Source of the DNA: Coccinella septempunctata
Taxonomy: Eukaryota > Arthropoda > Insecta > Coleoptera > Coccinellidae
DNA length: 64,000 nucleotides
Assembly (NCBI RefSeq): GCF_907165205.1
Contig: NC_058196.1
Span: 21,928,501-21,992,500 of the forward strand
Direction: 5' to 3'
Shown: one piece after another, positions 1-11,300 of the stretch
Position numbering within the stretch: position 1 is the stretch's first letter
How the letters are laid out: each line of letters begins with the position of its first letter
Program-made: the position numbers and the translations under genes
The notes under the pieces: generated by a model
Databases searched by the model: none
What the model saw: the letters and a program-made list of their open reading frames with translations, nothing else
Told to the model about the DNA's origin: nothing

Positions 1-902
1 AAGTGCGGTTTCAAAATTATCGGTTTTCACTATTTTCAAAAAGTTTTCTTTAGTGAGCTATAGAGTGAGGTTTCGGTCTCATAAGCTCTCTACAATGTTA
101 AGTCGTTATATCGGTATCCATTTGAGTCGAAAATTTGGATATTGAAATTCAAAAATTTATATTTTTTGGAGAGGTCTAAAACCTGTCTGAACATTATTTG
201 TCGAATTTTACCTACAGCGGGCTTACAGGCGATCTCTTTGATTTAAATCCAAAAAATTGTGGAACAGTAAGTAGTGCTAGTGAAAATCTGAATGCCTTAT
301 ATTTTTTGGTTCATAAGTGCTGAACATGTTATGATGAACAAAAATTTGAGTAACATTATTTTGAATATTCTTAATTTCTTCAGATCAATTCGTTTAATTC
401 TTGTGAATGTAAATTGTACATGAATAGTGTGAAATTTCTTCCCTTTATTGTGCTGAATTGAAATTTAATTAAAAAATCATATTATTCTTCGGGAAAGAAT
501 TGATTTATATTCGAATTTTCAATGAGGGTTTACTTATAAAACTTATAAAAAATTATACAATTTTTATTAATATGCAATTCACAATGCATAAAAAAGCAAT
601 AAGTATTCAACTCCAACAATTTGCCCCATTAGAAGGACCATGGTGGTGCTCTAGATCAGCCTGACTGGTAAAATAAGTGATAATTCATCTCTTTTATCGA
701 TGTTATTTCGAACTGGTTGACTTACTGAGCAATGTCTTTCTTATGCATTATTACTTCATTTCCAATATTATTTTCCAAAACGGTTCACGTCGAGTCATAA
801 CTTATTTCCTCCATTACAACTTCGTTCACTGAAACCTCCCTATGAAATATTGAAGAAATTATTGCCCCATCCTTCATTTACTCCATCTGTTTGCACATGC
901 AG
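1..902. other. Left edge, no exon seen; probably intron of the Fps/FER gene
   Basis: AT-rich sequence with no convincing coding exon. The first exon that can be supported begins at 903 behind a CAG acceptor, and the protein it opens has no start methionine. This stretch is therefore most simply intronic, with the upstream F-BAR exons off the left edge. An ATG overlaps the acceptor (898-900); use of it as a start was considered but there is no other sign of one. Confidence 0.4.
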
Positions 903-3900
903 AGCCAGAACAAAACGACCACGGTGTTCAAAAAATCATTTGGTCCCCAAAAAATAGTGAAAATACTCCGGAAACCGTTCAGGAGAAAGTCAGCTCCATC
1001 CTCTCCTGTAGCTCCTCCAAGGACTAAAGGAAGACGGGATTCTTCTGCACACAGCGAAGGCGCAGAACCTGTCAGCAGTACCTGGGTACAGATATATTTG
1101 TGTTTGCATGGTCATTCGCTTGAGGCTGATTGAATACGAATTTTTTGAGGAAATAAATATAGAATAACGAAGCCAGGACCCTAATTCACAATGAAGATTG
1201 TTCTGAGTAACCTCAGAACGAGCATTATGCAAAGTGACTTTAAAGAAACCCAATTTATTAGAGCAAATCGTGATAATTTTTGAGTAGATGCGCTGATCAT
1301 TCCCAGAGTGTGATTATTGATTGCTTAACTAAAGTCAGGAGATTTAATTTTCAATTTATTGTTTCACAAAATCAATAACAGTAAATCTGGCTCATTATAG
1401 CCTAGAGCCATTGTAGAATTTGCAGGGTTCATACCCTTCAGTAGAACGTTAGAACTCTCAGTTTGTTATCAGGCAGACAATTCTCTAATCGAACTGAGAT
1501 AAATCTGGTATTCTTTAAGTGTCACTATCAGCACGTCTCTAAGAGGCTCTTTTTTATTTCTTTCTGAATACTAATTTCCAGAACATTTTCAAGGAGTGCA
1601 GAAAACTGATTGATTATGAGCATGCTGTGTTTCCAATGTCATGATGTCGATCTTTTTTCGAATAACTACATCGAAAACTACATATTGTAACTCTCAATCT
1701 CTAATGAAATATCCATTTCAACTTTCTGGTTTATTTCTTAGCAGCATTTGGCAATATTCAATAATTCCAATCACAATTCGGAGAAAATCTACTACAGTGA
1801 GAACTATTTCTATAGCCAGTAAACAGTAATACCGCAAAGCAAGAGTCAACTATTTGAAAATTGCTCTTTTTAAATGTAATAAAGTGAAGACGAGAAAACT
1901 GAAATGAATATCCCCATGCTGTGATTTTCTTATTCAGCTTTTATGTTTTCCTAAATAATTCCTTTGGTCAATATCTCTATCTTTCATTAGGTTACGCTGA
2001 CGACAAACAAGTCTTTGGTGGAGGAAGAATGGTTCCACGGGGTTTTACCACGAGAAGAAGTTGTCAGGCTCTTGGTCAACGATGGAGATTTCCTCGTCAG
2101 GGAAACAACCAGAAACGATGAATCTCAAACAGTTCTCTCAGTTTGCTGGGGTGGTCATAAGCATTTCATCGTTCAAACAACAGCAGAGGTAAGCTCCAAC
2201 ACTAACATATAGCCGATATAAACTCGGACTCTGCTGTGAAGATTTTTCATCTTTATTTTTCCAGGGTCAATTCAGATTCGAAGGACCAGCTTTCCCGAGC
2301 ATTAGAGAGCTGATTTTGTACCAATTCACCAGCGGACTTCCGGTAACTGGAAGATCTGGTGCTTTATTGATGAAGCCAATTCCCAGGGAGAGGTGGGAAT
2401 TGAATAACGATGATGTTATTCTTCTGGACAAAATAGGAAGGGTAAGTTAGCTTCTGGAGAGCGGTTATGAACCACTACTTCTACCTTCAATTCCTTTAGG
2501 GCAACTTTGGCGACGTCTACAGAGCCCAGCTGAAGAACAGCAACGAAATATACGCTGTAAAGACTTGTCGAGGAACCTTGCCAGAAGACCACAAGAAAAA
2601 ATTCCTACAAGAAGGTCGCATCTTGAAGCAATACGACCATCCCAATATAGTAAAGCTGATTGGAATTTGTGTACAGAAACAGCCGATCATGATAGTCATG
2701 GAACTAGTTCCTGGTACGTAAGACTGAGAAACTTTGGTTGAAATTTGAATTGAAAAAATCAATTCAAAATCGATGTTGAAGACTAGTATTACAAAATACG
2801 CGTAATTTCAATAAAATTACATGTTATCGCGTAGGCTTTGTCGTTTTGAGAGTTGACCATACCGTCGACCTTGACTTGAATCAATTGAACATCTTATGGT
2901 GTTGAATTTAACCTATTTCTTCAATTTTAAGGTGGATCGCTGTTGACATTTCTGCGAAAACAAGGGGCTAATTTGAACGATGGACACTTGATGAAGATGT
3001 GCCTTGACGTGGCAGCAGGAATGAGGTATTTAGAATCGAAAAATTGCATTCACAGGGATTTGGCCGCTAGGAATTGCTTAATTGGTGAGTTTTTTTTACT
3101 TTACCGTCGGTTTATACAGTGTGTAGTGTGTTAATCAAAAAAGAGGGCACCCTATCACGGCTCCCATGTAAAAATATGCAAAAATAGGTAAACTTTTCAG
3201 TTCGTAGGGGGCCATTTTTCACGTTTTTTTTTATTTTTCCTACTAACAGAAAGTGTCAACTGTAGAGAATTTTTGAAAAGGTAATCGAATTACCTTTGAA
3301 ATAAGGACTCAACCCCCTTTCCATTCAAGGGTTGCTGTCTTAACTTTCACAAGGTTGATACAAATTATTTGAAAGCAATAGTCAACTACGAAGAATTTTT
3401 CTGATTCTGCCTGGTATCTGGTTTCTTTTCAAATTGGCAAACTGTATATAGGCATGTTAGATCAAAAAGTATTGTGTCCCAAAAGAAAAACGCTCACACC
3501 ATTCGTTGTGAAGCAAGAAATAATTTATTCTCACAAATTTTGAAGAGCCAAGGAGATTAAGTTGACAACATGATATTCCAGGTTACAACAACGTGGTCAA
3601 AATATCGGATTTTGGAATGTCTCGCGAAGAAGAGGAATACATAGTATCCGATGGGATGAAGCAGATTCCAATAAAGTGGACAGCACCAGAAGCTCTGAAT
3701 TTCGGTGAGTGGATTAGATCACACTTAACATTAAACGGACTAAATTCTCTTCTCCTTTCAGGAAAGTATACTTCACTTTGCGACGTTTGGAGCTACGGTA
3801 TTTTATGTTGGGAAATATTCTCTAGGGGTGGTACGCCCTACAGTGGAATGAGTAATTCGAAGGCTAGAGAAAGAATAGATGCAGGTGGGTGACTTTTTTA

Positions 3901-4712
3901 TGAAAAGAATGTTATTTTCCATATTCTGGCATAAATAATTCCCATCCATATGCTGTGTCCTGAAATACACAAGAACCCATCCAGATTGAACAATGTAGAG
4001 GTTCCATTCTGGTGGTTATCCATCTGTATATCCCTCATACATTACAGTGACTCTATAAAATACAGTGGCGACAATTAAATCAAAATTTAGCAAGAATATG
4101 GCGGCTTAGGAGCACAGATTTCAATGCTATGATCTCTAATTCGGAATGCGGATTGGATCACGTCACTTCACGTGACCAAATCCGCCATATTCTTGCTAAA
4201 ACGATGAAAAACGAGACCACAATTGTCGCCACTGTCTCGTTGGAGTCACTGTACTCATACACAGATAGAAGAGCCACCTATCGCTAAGTAGGCAAATGTG
4301 CTTCCTAGGCCGCTCGTACCATGTGTAGATCCCTTCAACTACCACAGGTAGTCATACAAACTCTCCCCCTTAGCTATAGAAAAGTTGAAATTTCTCCTGT
4401 TCAGGTGTATCCTTATAGTTGATTGAAACAATTGAATAATGTATTACACGCGCTATCTTTATTGAAAAGTATCAATCAATATGAAAAATACCGCGGTCTG
4501 AATTAAAATCGGATGGAATATGAGTAGAAAAACTTGCTCAAAAATTTTTTTTTTCAGGTTATAGAATGCCTGCTTCAGAAAACACCCCGGAAGAGATGTA
4601 TCGTCTTATGCTGAGATGCTGGGAGTATAAACCAGAAAATAGGCCAAACTTCGAACAAGTATACACCGTTGTGGAGACACTGTGCAACTCGTATAGGACG
4701 TCTTTTCTATAA
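903..4712 (+). CDS. Fps85D: Fps/FER non-receptor tyrosine kinase (SH2 plus kinase domains), 3' part of gene
   Basis: Cytoplasmic tyrosine kinase of the Fes/FER family, acting in adhesion and cytoskeletal signalling (family knowledge). Eight exons join in frame: 903-1085, 1991-2188, 2265-2441, 2500-2713, 2932-3084, 3582-3704, 3762-3884, 4558-4712, giving 441 residues to the TAA stop. All donors are GT and all acceptors AG. Residues 1-61 are a basic, Ser/Pro-rich linker. An SH2 domain follows, from WFHG and FLVRET to LYQFTSG. The kinase shows a glycine loop GRGNFGDV, catalytic lysine in YAVKT, HRDLAARN, DFG, and the activation-loop tyrosine in EEEYIVSDG before PIKWTAPEAL. The F-BAR half expected in this family is missing because the gene runs off the left edge. 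Exon phases are mostly 0 then 1. Identification as Fps/FER rather than Abl or Src rests on the domain order, the IVSDG loop and the short tail after the kinase domain. Confidence 0.93.
4042..4253. mobile_element. hAT-like MITE with 8-bp target duplication
   Basis: A 212-bp non-coding element in the last intron of the Fps/FER gene. The left end TACAGTGACTC is matched inverted by GAGTCACTGTA at the right end. Inside, CAGTGGCGACAATT pairs with AATTGTCGCCACTG, and a second arm, TAGCAAGAATATGGCGG, pairs with its reverse complement. The 8-bp direct repeat CTCATACA flanks both sides (4034-4041 and 4254-4261), which fits hAT-type insertion. A relative with the same ends lies at 9899-11109. Confidence 0.75.
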
Positions 4713-5394
4713 TTTTATTGCTGTTGAAATATAACTTTGTAATTTTTTTAATATCAAAATGTATCCAATTTTAAATCTGTTGAAAATATATTAATTTTTA
4801 TTATTTTTTATTTTCTATCCGGTTTATAGTTATTTCGTGAGCACCTAGAGGCCACCTGTTATCGATCTTTGTAACTAGAGGGTCAGTTTGTTAAGGAGGT
4901 TACATTCCTTTGCGACCTTAGTTCCAAAGAACTTTCAATATCAGAGAGGGCTTCAAGGAGATCTCTATCATTCTTTTATAATTTTTGCTTCCAAGACATT
5001 CCTTGCGCAGGCTAGCAATGGTGAGTCATTCTGTAAATCCCATTCTCATTCTACGCTTCATAAGCCAACTAAGTTCTGTGAGGAGACACGTAACTCAAAG
5101 TGGGACCACGTCACGTCACAGTAATCTGTAAGCACCTTTATTCCTGCTGAGATGAGAAATATTCTTGGATCCTGCAGTTTCAAAATCCCGAAAGAATTTT
5201 TTGGGATAATTCATTCCTGGGAGATCCTAGGGAGTGTTTCTTATTTGGTTTCTTCCTTCTCCAGAAACTCTTTCCAAAGGTGCCTACAGATTCTGACGTG
5301 ACGTGGGTACTCTAACGATTTGTCAAAATCAGCTGACCATCAGACTAATCTGTGGGCACTTGAAATGTGCATTTTTCTATACCACAGGAAGTAT
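4713..5394. other. Intergenic, 3' flank of Fps/FER; no gene seen
   Basis: AT-rich 3' flank of the kinase gene. The short open frame at 4888-5124 has no recognisable family and no splice context. The segment next to 5395 may be the decayed tail of the retrotransposon whose RNase H piece follows. Confidence 0.4.
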
Positions 5395-5766
5395 CTTGGT
5401 CATTATATGGGGGTTTGTGCTCCCTCTCTGGCGAGTATGTTGGCATCTTCGTTTCTTTTAATTCCAGAGTGATCAGAAACCAAGCCTAGAAGAACCTTTT
5501 TCTTTCCTATTTCATTAAGTTTCTTTCGGCACTCCCAATAAGCTTCGAGTCGATGATATAAGTGTTCAGTGCTTTGAAAGCAGCTTTACTATCAGAGTGG
5601 ATCACTAATCACTATGCCACATTCTTGATAGTTTCTTTCTAAGTTTAAGTCGAAGCATCTTTCGATTGCAAGCATTTCTGCCTGGAAAACGATAGTGTAC
5701 ACTTGGCTTGCCCCGCATATTCCAGCGCCAGCCCCTATGATGGTTTCGGAACCATCAGTGTAGCAC
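5395..5766 (-). pseudogene. RNase H domain remnant of a Jockey/R1/I-like non-LTR retrotransposon
   Basis: Read on the minus strand with a few frame breaks, this gives the order of motifs of a retrotransposon RNase H: YTDGS (first Asp), a Gly/Ala-rich strand, AEMLAIERC (Glu), SDSKAAFKAL (second Asp), then HSGIKRNEDANILAREG, matching the HxGxxGNExAD block of I-clade RNase H. Stops and shifts show it is dead. No reverse transcriptase is recognisable next to it, so it is a short 3' fragment. Confidence 0.7.
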
Positions 5767-8330
5767 TAGAGTTAGAAGTTGTTTTTTTACATCGAGAAAC
5801 AATTCATGAATTCATGAAGCGCCATAAATCCTTGTAAACTCTCTGGGCCGAAAACAGTGCATTAAATTTACAAATTTTCTGGTCTACTTCGAGGGTAGAT
5901 CTACTCATTCTAATCTTGGTTTCATTTTCCACCACTCATATTGCTGAAATTCTGTTGAAACTATTCATATTATATAATGCGAATTAAAGTCAACATTATA
6001 TAAAGAGCAAAAGTGTTACCTAAGTTGAAATTGATACACAATATCTTGTGTGTGTCAATGAAGATTTATAACCTGGGAAATATCCACGATCTTTCATTTT
6101 CGCGCTCAAAGCCGTAATGAGCAACAAAATTTGCACCCACAAGGGATAAATAAACAGTCATAAATTTTAACATATAATAAAATAATATAATAGTTACATT
6201 TGGAATTCCACAATATCAAAGAAACAATGAAACTTGTAAGTTCCCCTGTGAAACAATAGATTTGGGATAACTCTAAAAAGATATACCAATTATATTTATT
6301 TCTACATTAGTCAATATTGACGAAAAAAATTTTCAACTTTGAATACATCGACAAGCTTTATTACTGAAATAAAAAAGTATGAATATCCAAAGAAGTACAA
6401 GCTATCAATTTTGAAAACTACATGCCAGTTGTCCCCTGAGTCTCAGCTGTATGATTAACAGGATAGTTACTACAGAAGAAATTTTCCATATTTCAAATAT
6501 ATCAACCATGATATATTCATGAATACAATATTATTATTAGTGTCTTATCACACACTAATTCAGAAATATCCCAGCTTCTACATAAATCTGATTTTATATG
6601 AATTCTAAGAAATGTACTTCATAAGACTGTTCGGATGATTGTGACGAAAATACCAAATTGTGATGAAATTTGAAACAAACCTTTTCAGATATGAAAATTA
6701 CCAAGAAAAATAAACTTCACTTCAAGTATCTTCTTGTAGTTTTCAGTGAACTGAAAAGTTAAAATGAAAAAACTGTACCAAAACTTAAGATTGAAATATT
6801 AAAACGAGTACAAGGTAAATAATCATTAATTTTATTTCATTAAACAATTCATAACAAATTAAATCATTCCCTAAGAATCCTCAAAAATATCCGAAATTCT
6901 AGTAACATTGTTTTCTGCCATATTACTCATTCAATATCTTTGATATTATTATTTGGTAAAAAAAAATTGGAACAACTAGGCTCAAATTTTTCCCCTAAAA
7001 TTTAGCATGTGATGTGTAACTGAATTTTCGATTTCCCCAATACTGAACTGGTTTTCGCTGGTCAAGTCAAATAAATAATGCTGAATTAAAATTGTACTTG
7101 AATGGGTAACTGTAATTTGACAGACGATTCGGAACGTATCTTGACAGCTGGACTAGGGGATGAATATTGTAGTTTCCTATATGGTTTTATTATGATCATA
7201 CCATTGCATACTTTTCTGCTGTTTCAAATATTTCAGTATTATCAATATGTATACAAATATTGAATTTTAATTTCCGGTCTTATTTATGTTCATTGTATGC
7301 CTTCCGTTTCTTGAATACAAGTGAAATATGTAAAAAGTTTGAGAAAATTGAGGTTAAGTCCCTTTTGTCCAACTTCCAAGATGTGGATATATCATACTGT
7401 GAAGGATGATTAGCATAGTCTGTGTTTAAATTAAATAATTATTCAGAAGGGAAAGCGAAGACTGGACCAACGAAAACGCTTGTGAATGTATAAATTCATT
7501 TTCTAAAGTTTTATTAATGAAACCAGTGTAAAACTCAACCATGCCACTAACAAAAACTCAGAAAAACAAAACAGTCAATCAATAAAGCTGGAAAAGTGTA
7601 GTGTCGATTAAATTGATAAATCCAAGAGCTCGAATTAAACATCCCCGCCAAGTCAGCCCGAATACGACGACACAACATATTTTCCACAGGGTAGGCAACA
7701 TTTATTAAACAAAAAACACCATTAACGCCTTATTATTTTAGTCCATGTATATTTGAAATATCACTCTATATTATTTGCACAATAAAATAAAACTAAGTTT
7801 CAAATAACCTCATCCTTAATCGTCACCGTATCTCAAGCATCTAGCGAAATCTAGACTGCCCGGCATGAACTCTCAACAAAAACATTGTAATTCAAAAAAT
7901 CGAACTCACACTATATACTTGACTAAATTAACTGAATCTCGATTATAAGCACAATGAAAACTTCAAATAGATATCATTTTTTTTTGTTGCGATGGTTTTG
8001 ATCGTACAATTTACAAACGCTAAACGTACATCTGGGGATGACGTTGCTCTACATTATTTTAGAATATTATCATGCGATTCAAGTCAACTATATACACAAC
8101 AAAGAAAAAAGGAAAGAAGCTAAAAATGACATAGATCTATATAAATTTATTAGTTGAAAGTTATACTAATGACAGTTGTGGCAAATTGTAAAAGTACTAT
8201 TTGCTGAGCATCTTTTTTTGCTACAGCCAGGGAGGGGGGAAATTCATCACTTGTCCTTTTACACTAAGCACCGTAAATAGCGTCCAATTTTCACTTCGGC
8301 GCAATGTGGCACTTAAAACTGTGGCGGGGC
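5767..8330. other. AT-rich region: ZFAND 3' UTR and intergenic DNA
   Basis: The part next to 8330 is the 3' untranslated region of the minus-strand ZFAND gene. The rest down to 5767 is AT-rich with no open frame worth reporting on either strand. No repeat with clear ends was recognised. Confidence 0.4.
8146..8151 (-). terminator. Candidate poly(A) signal of the ZFAND gene
   Basis: TTTATT on the plus strand reads AATAAA on the minus strand, about 180 bases after the ZFAND stop codon. It is the nearest canonical hexamer seen, but others occur further on (for example near 7702-7707), so the true cleavage site is undecided. Confidence 0.35.
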
Positions 8331-11300
8331 TCATATTTTCTGAATCTTCTCACCTACGACTACTGGATTATTACGCCTAATTTCTTTCGCTCCCAGCTCT
8401 CGGTAGTCGAAGTCGCAATCGTGTTTGTCACTGTATCGATGGATACCACAGAATAGGCCCCCACACCGGCACTCGAATCCTGAAAGCAAACAATAATACC
8501 CATTTACAACAATTCTCGCCGTATTTCAACGAATGTCATATATGTCAAAATCGCACAGCGCCATCTAGTATTGTGCAAGAGAGTCTAATTACATAAACAA
8601 ACGCATTTCGATGGGTTCTAGATGTTATAAGAAAAATATCCAGTAAGCAATGACATAAGGTTATACTCTCTGAGAGAATTCAGCAGGGTGGCTGTTGAAT
8701 ATTAGGTTTGTTCGTAGAGTGGTTTACACATTGAACTTTCTTTAGTTCAATGGGTTTACAGCGGTTGTGAACGGTACAGAGCAAGCGCAATTCCATTTCA
8801 GGCTAGGGAAAATCCATCTGCGCTTGCTCTGTACAATTCACAACCGTTGTGAACTAATCTACGAACAAGCTCATCATGTTGGTAACAGCCCATTCAATGA
8901 GATTGAAGTTGTGGAATTTAGGTTGTTATTAGGAATGAACACTGACTACTAGACCAATTATAAATGAGTCCTTGCAAGATATCTTAAATTTTTTACCGTT
9001 GTTCATGGTCTTGCTTTAATCGAACAAATTGAGAAAATAATGATTCTATCAATTTTGAATGCTGATTCATTCGCTATGAATATAACTGTTTCTTCATTTC
9101 AAATACTTTTCTATGTGATATTTATATATTTCATTTCTACGATTGAAACTACAGAAATGTGTAACATGTAGTCATATGTAAGCACATATTGACATGCCTT
9201 TGGACCTTCAAGGCCTGCTTCGATGTGAATAATTCTTGGAGCGAGTATACAAGACCAGTCGCGGGTCGAAATTTTACTGTTCGTTTAATGAATACCGTGG
9301 GCACGATGGTTTATAATTAGATGACATTATTTTTAAAATTAAATTCCTTGACTGTCTGTTTGAACAATAAATAAAGATTCAATCGGCAGAGGTCAGCATT
9401 GTTTTGTTTGATACGCCAAGGATAAACGTTCTTTTGAAGCACCATGTACAAAATTAAATTTCAACTGGTTCACTTTGATCTATCAGCATAATTCAAGTGG
9501 TGTCAAAATCAGTATATGAAAAATGAAAATTCTGTGCCTCACTTATCAATTGCTATTATTTTGAACGATTTTCTGAGCATCGAACATTTTGCCTCTCTAC
9601 TGTTGCCGAAAAACCAATAAATTTTCTACGAAAAAGCGTTGAAACAAGCTAGGACGAGTCACAATCATGAAACCAATTTTCATCAGTCAAAGCTTTCAAA
9701 GTCGTGTCTCATAATACACGAATTTGACTCATAAAGCAGTCAGAAGCTCTAAGCAGAAACCATAAAGCGGACTCAAGTCAATGAAAAGTAAACTATTTCT
9801 CTAATGATACATGGAAAAATTCTTTTTCGGCTTGCTGTAAAACTTTGGACTATCGGTCGAAGTGGTAGATTAACTTTGACGCTTGTTTCTAGAGTGGGCT
9901 ACAGTGACTATACAGGCTGACAATTTGAAAACTTGCCAGTAAAATTATGTCACGACAAGAATGATTTCAGAGGAAGTGCCGGAACAGGTCAATTTATATT
10001 CGTTGGGGGACATATTTTGAGCAGAATTGTAAGCCGAAATCTGCTCAACCCTAGGTGTAGGGGCTATCATCCCTAAATTCTTCATAGGGCATAGAGGGTG
10101 AGATTTACCTCAATTGGAAGATCACTTGTCCCTCTACATGAATACTATGGTTTGCAAATTTCTATTGATTCCTTGAAGTAGTTACAGGAGGTGACAATTT
10201 GAAAACTTGTCAGGCCAATTATGTCTCGACAAGGATGTTTTCAGAGAAAAAGTCGGAACAGGTAAATTTTTATTCGGAGGGGGCCATGTTTCTGGCAGAA
10301 TTTTGAGCCGAATCTCCTCAATCTTAGGTGTAGGGGTTGTCACCCCAAAATTCTTAATAGGGAATAGAGGGTGAGCTATACCTCAATTGGAAAACAATAG
10401 TATTATGTAGAGGGACATATTGTCTTCCAATTGTGGTTTAGCTCACCCTCTATTCCCTATGAAGAATTTAGGGGTGATAGCTCCTACACCTAGGTTTAAG
10501 GAGATTTCGGCTTACAATTTTGCTCAAAATATGTCCCCCTCCCTTTAAAAATTGATCTGTTCCGGCCTCTTCTTTGAAAACATCCTTGTCGAGACATAAT
10601 TGGCCTGGCAAGTTTTCAAATTGTCACCTCCTGCAACTACTTCAAGGAATCAATAAAAATTTGCAAACCATAAGTATTCATGTAGAGGGACAAGTGATCT
10701 TTCAATTGAGGTAAATCTCACCCTCTATTCCGTATGAAGAATTTAGGGGTGATAGCCCCTACATGAGGAGATTTCGGCTTAAAATTCTGCTCAAAATATG
10801 TCCCCCACCGAGAATAAAAATTGACCTGTTCCGGCTTTCTCTCTGAAAACATCCTTGTTGCGATATAATTGGCCTGACAAGTTTTTAAATTGTCACCCTG
10901 TATACCTCCACAGTGGCGACAACGGGTCATAAAACTTTCAAAAATCCGCCATGTTTTGACAAGAACGTTGACAAATAATCATAGAAAAAGAATATTGGTT
11001 AGAAATTCTATGCAAATAACAGTAATTTTGACGTCCGACAAAACATGGCGGATCAATCAATAGAAAATGAGTCTATTTCGCCACTGTGGGAGGTATAAAG
11101 TCACTGTAGGCCCGCTATTCTCTGTTCAATTAGTCTATGGGGTCCCGATCGAGATTAGAAGAAGTCCACCTACCAGTCAAGCCGACCTTCTTGCGGCACA
11201 CGCGGCACCTGTTCTTCTTCTTCTTGTCCTTGTCGCCATCTTTGTCTTCGTCCGCGCTCTCCGTTGACACTCCTGGGACGGTGCTGGGTGATGCTTCGAG

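Noticed and set aside
891..1133. Start of a short FER isoform at the ATG overlapping position 898
   Set aside because: The ATG lies within the CAG acceptor context of the exon starting at 903, and no promoter-like signal was seen; the splice reading is simpler.
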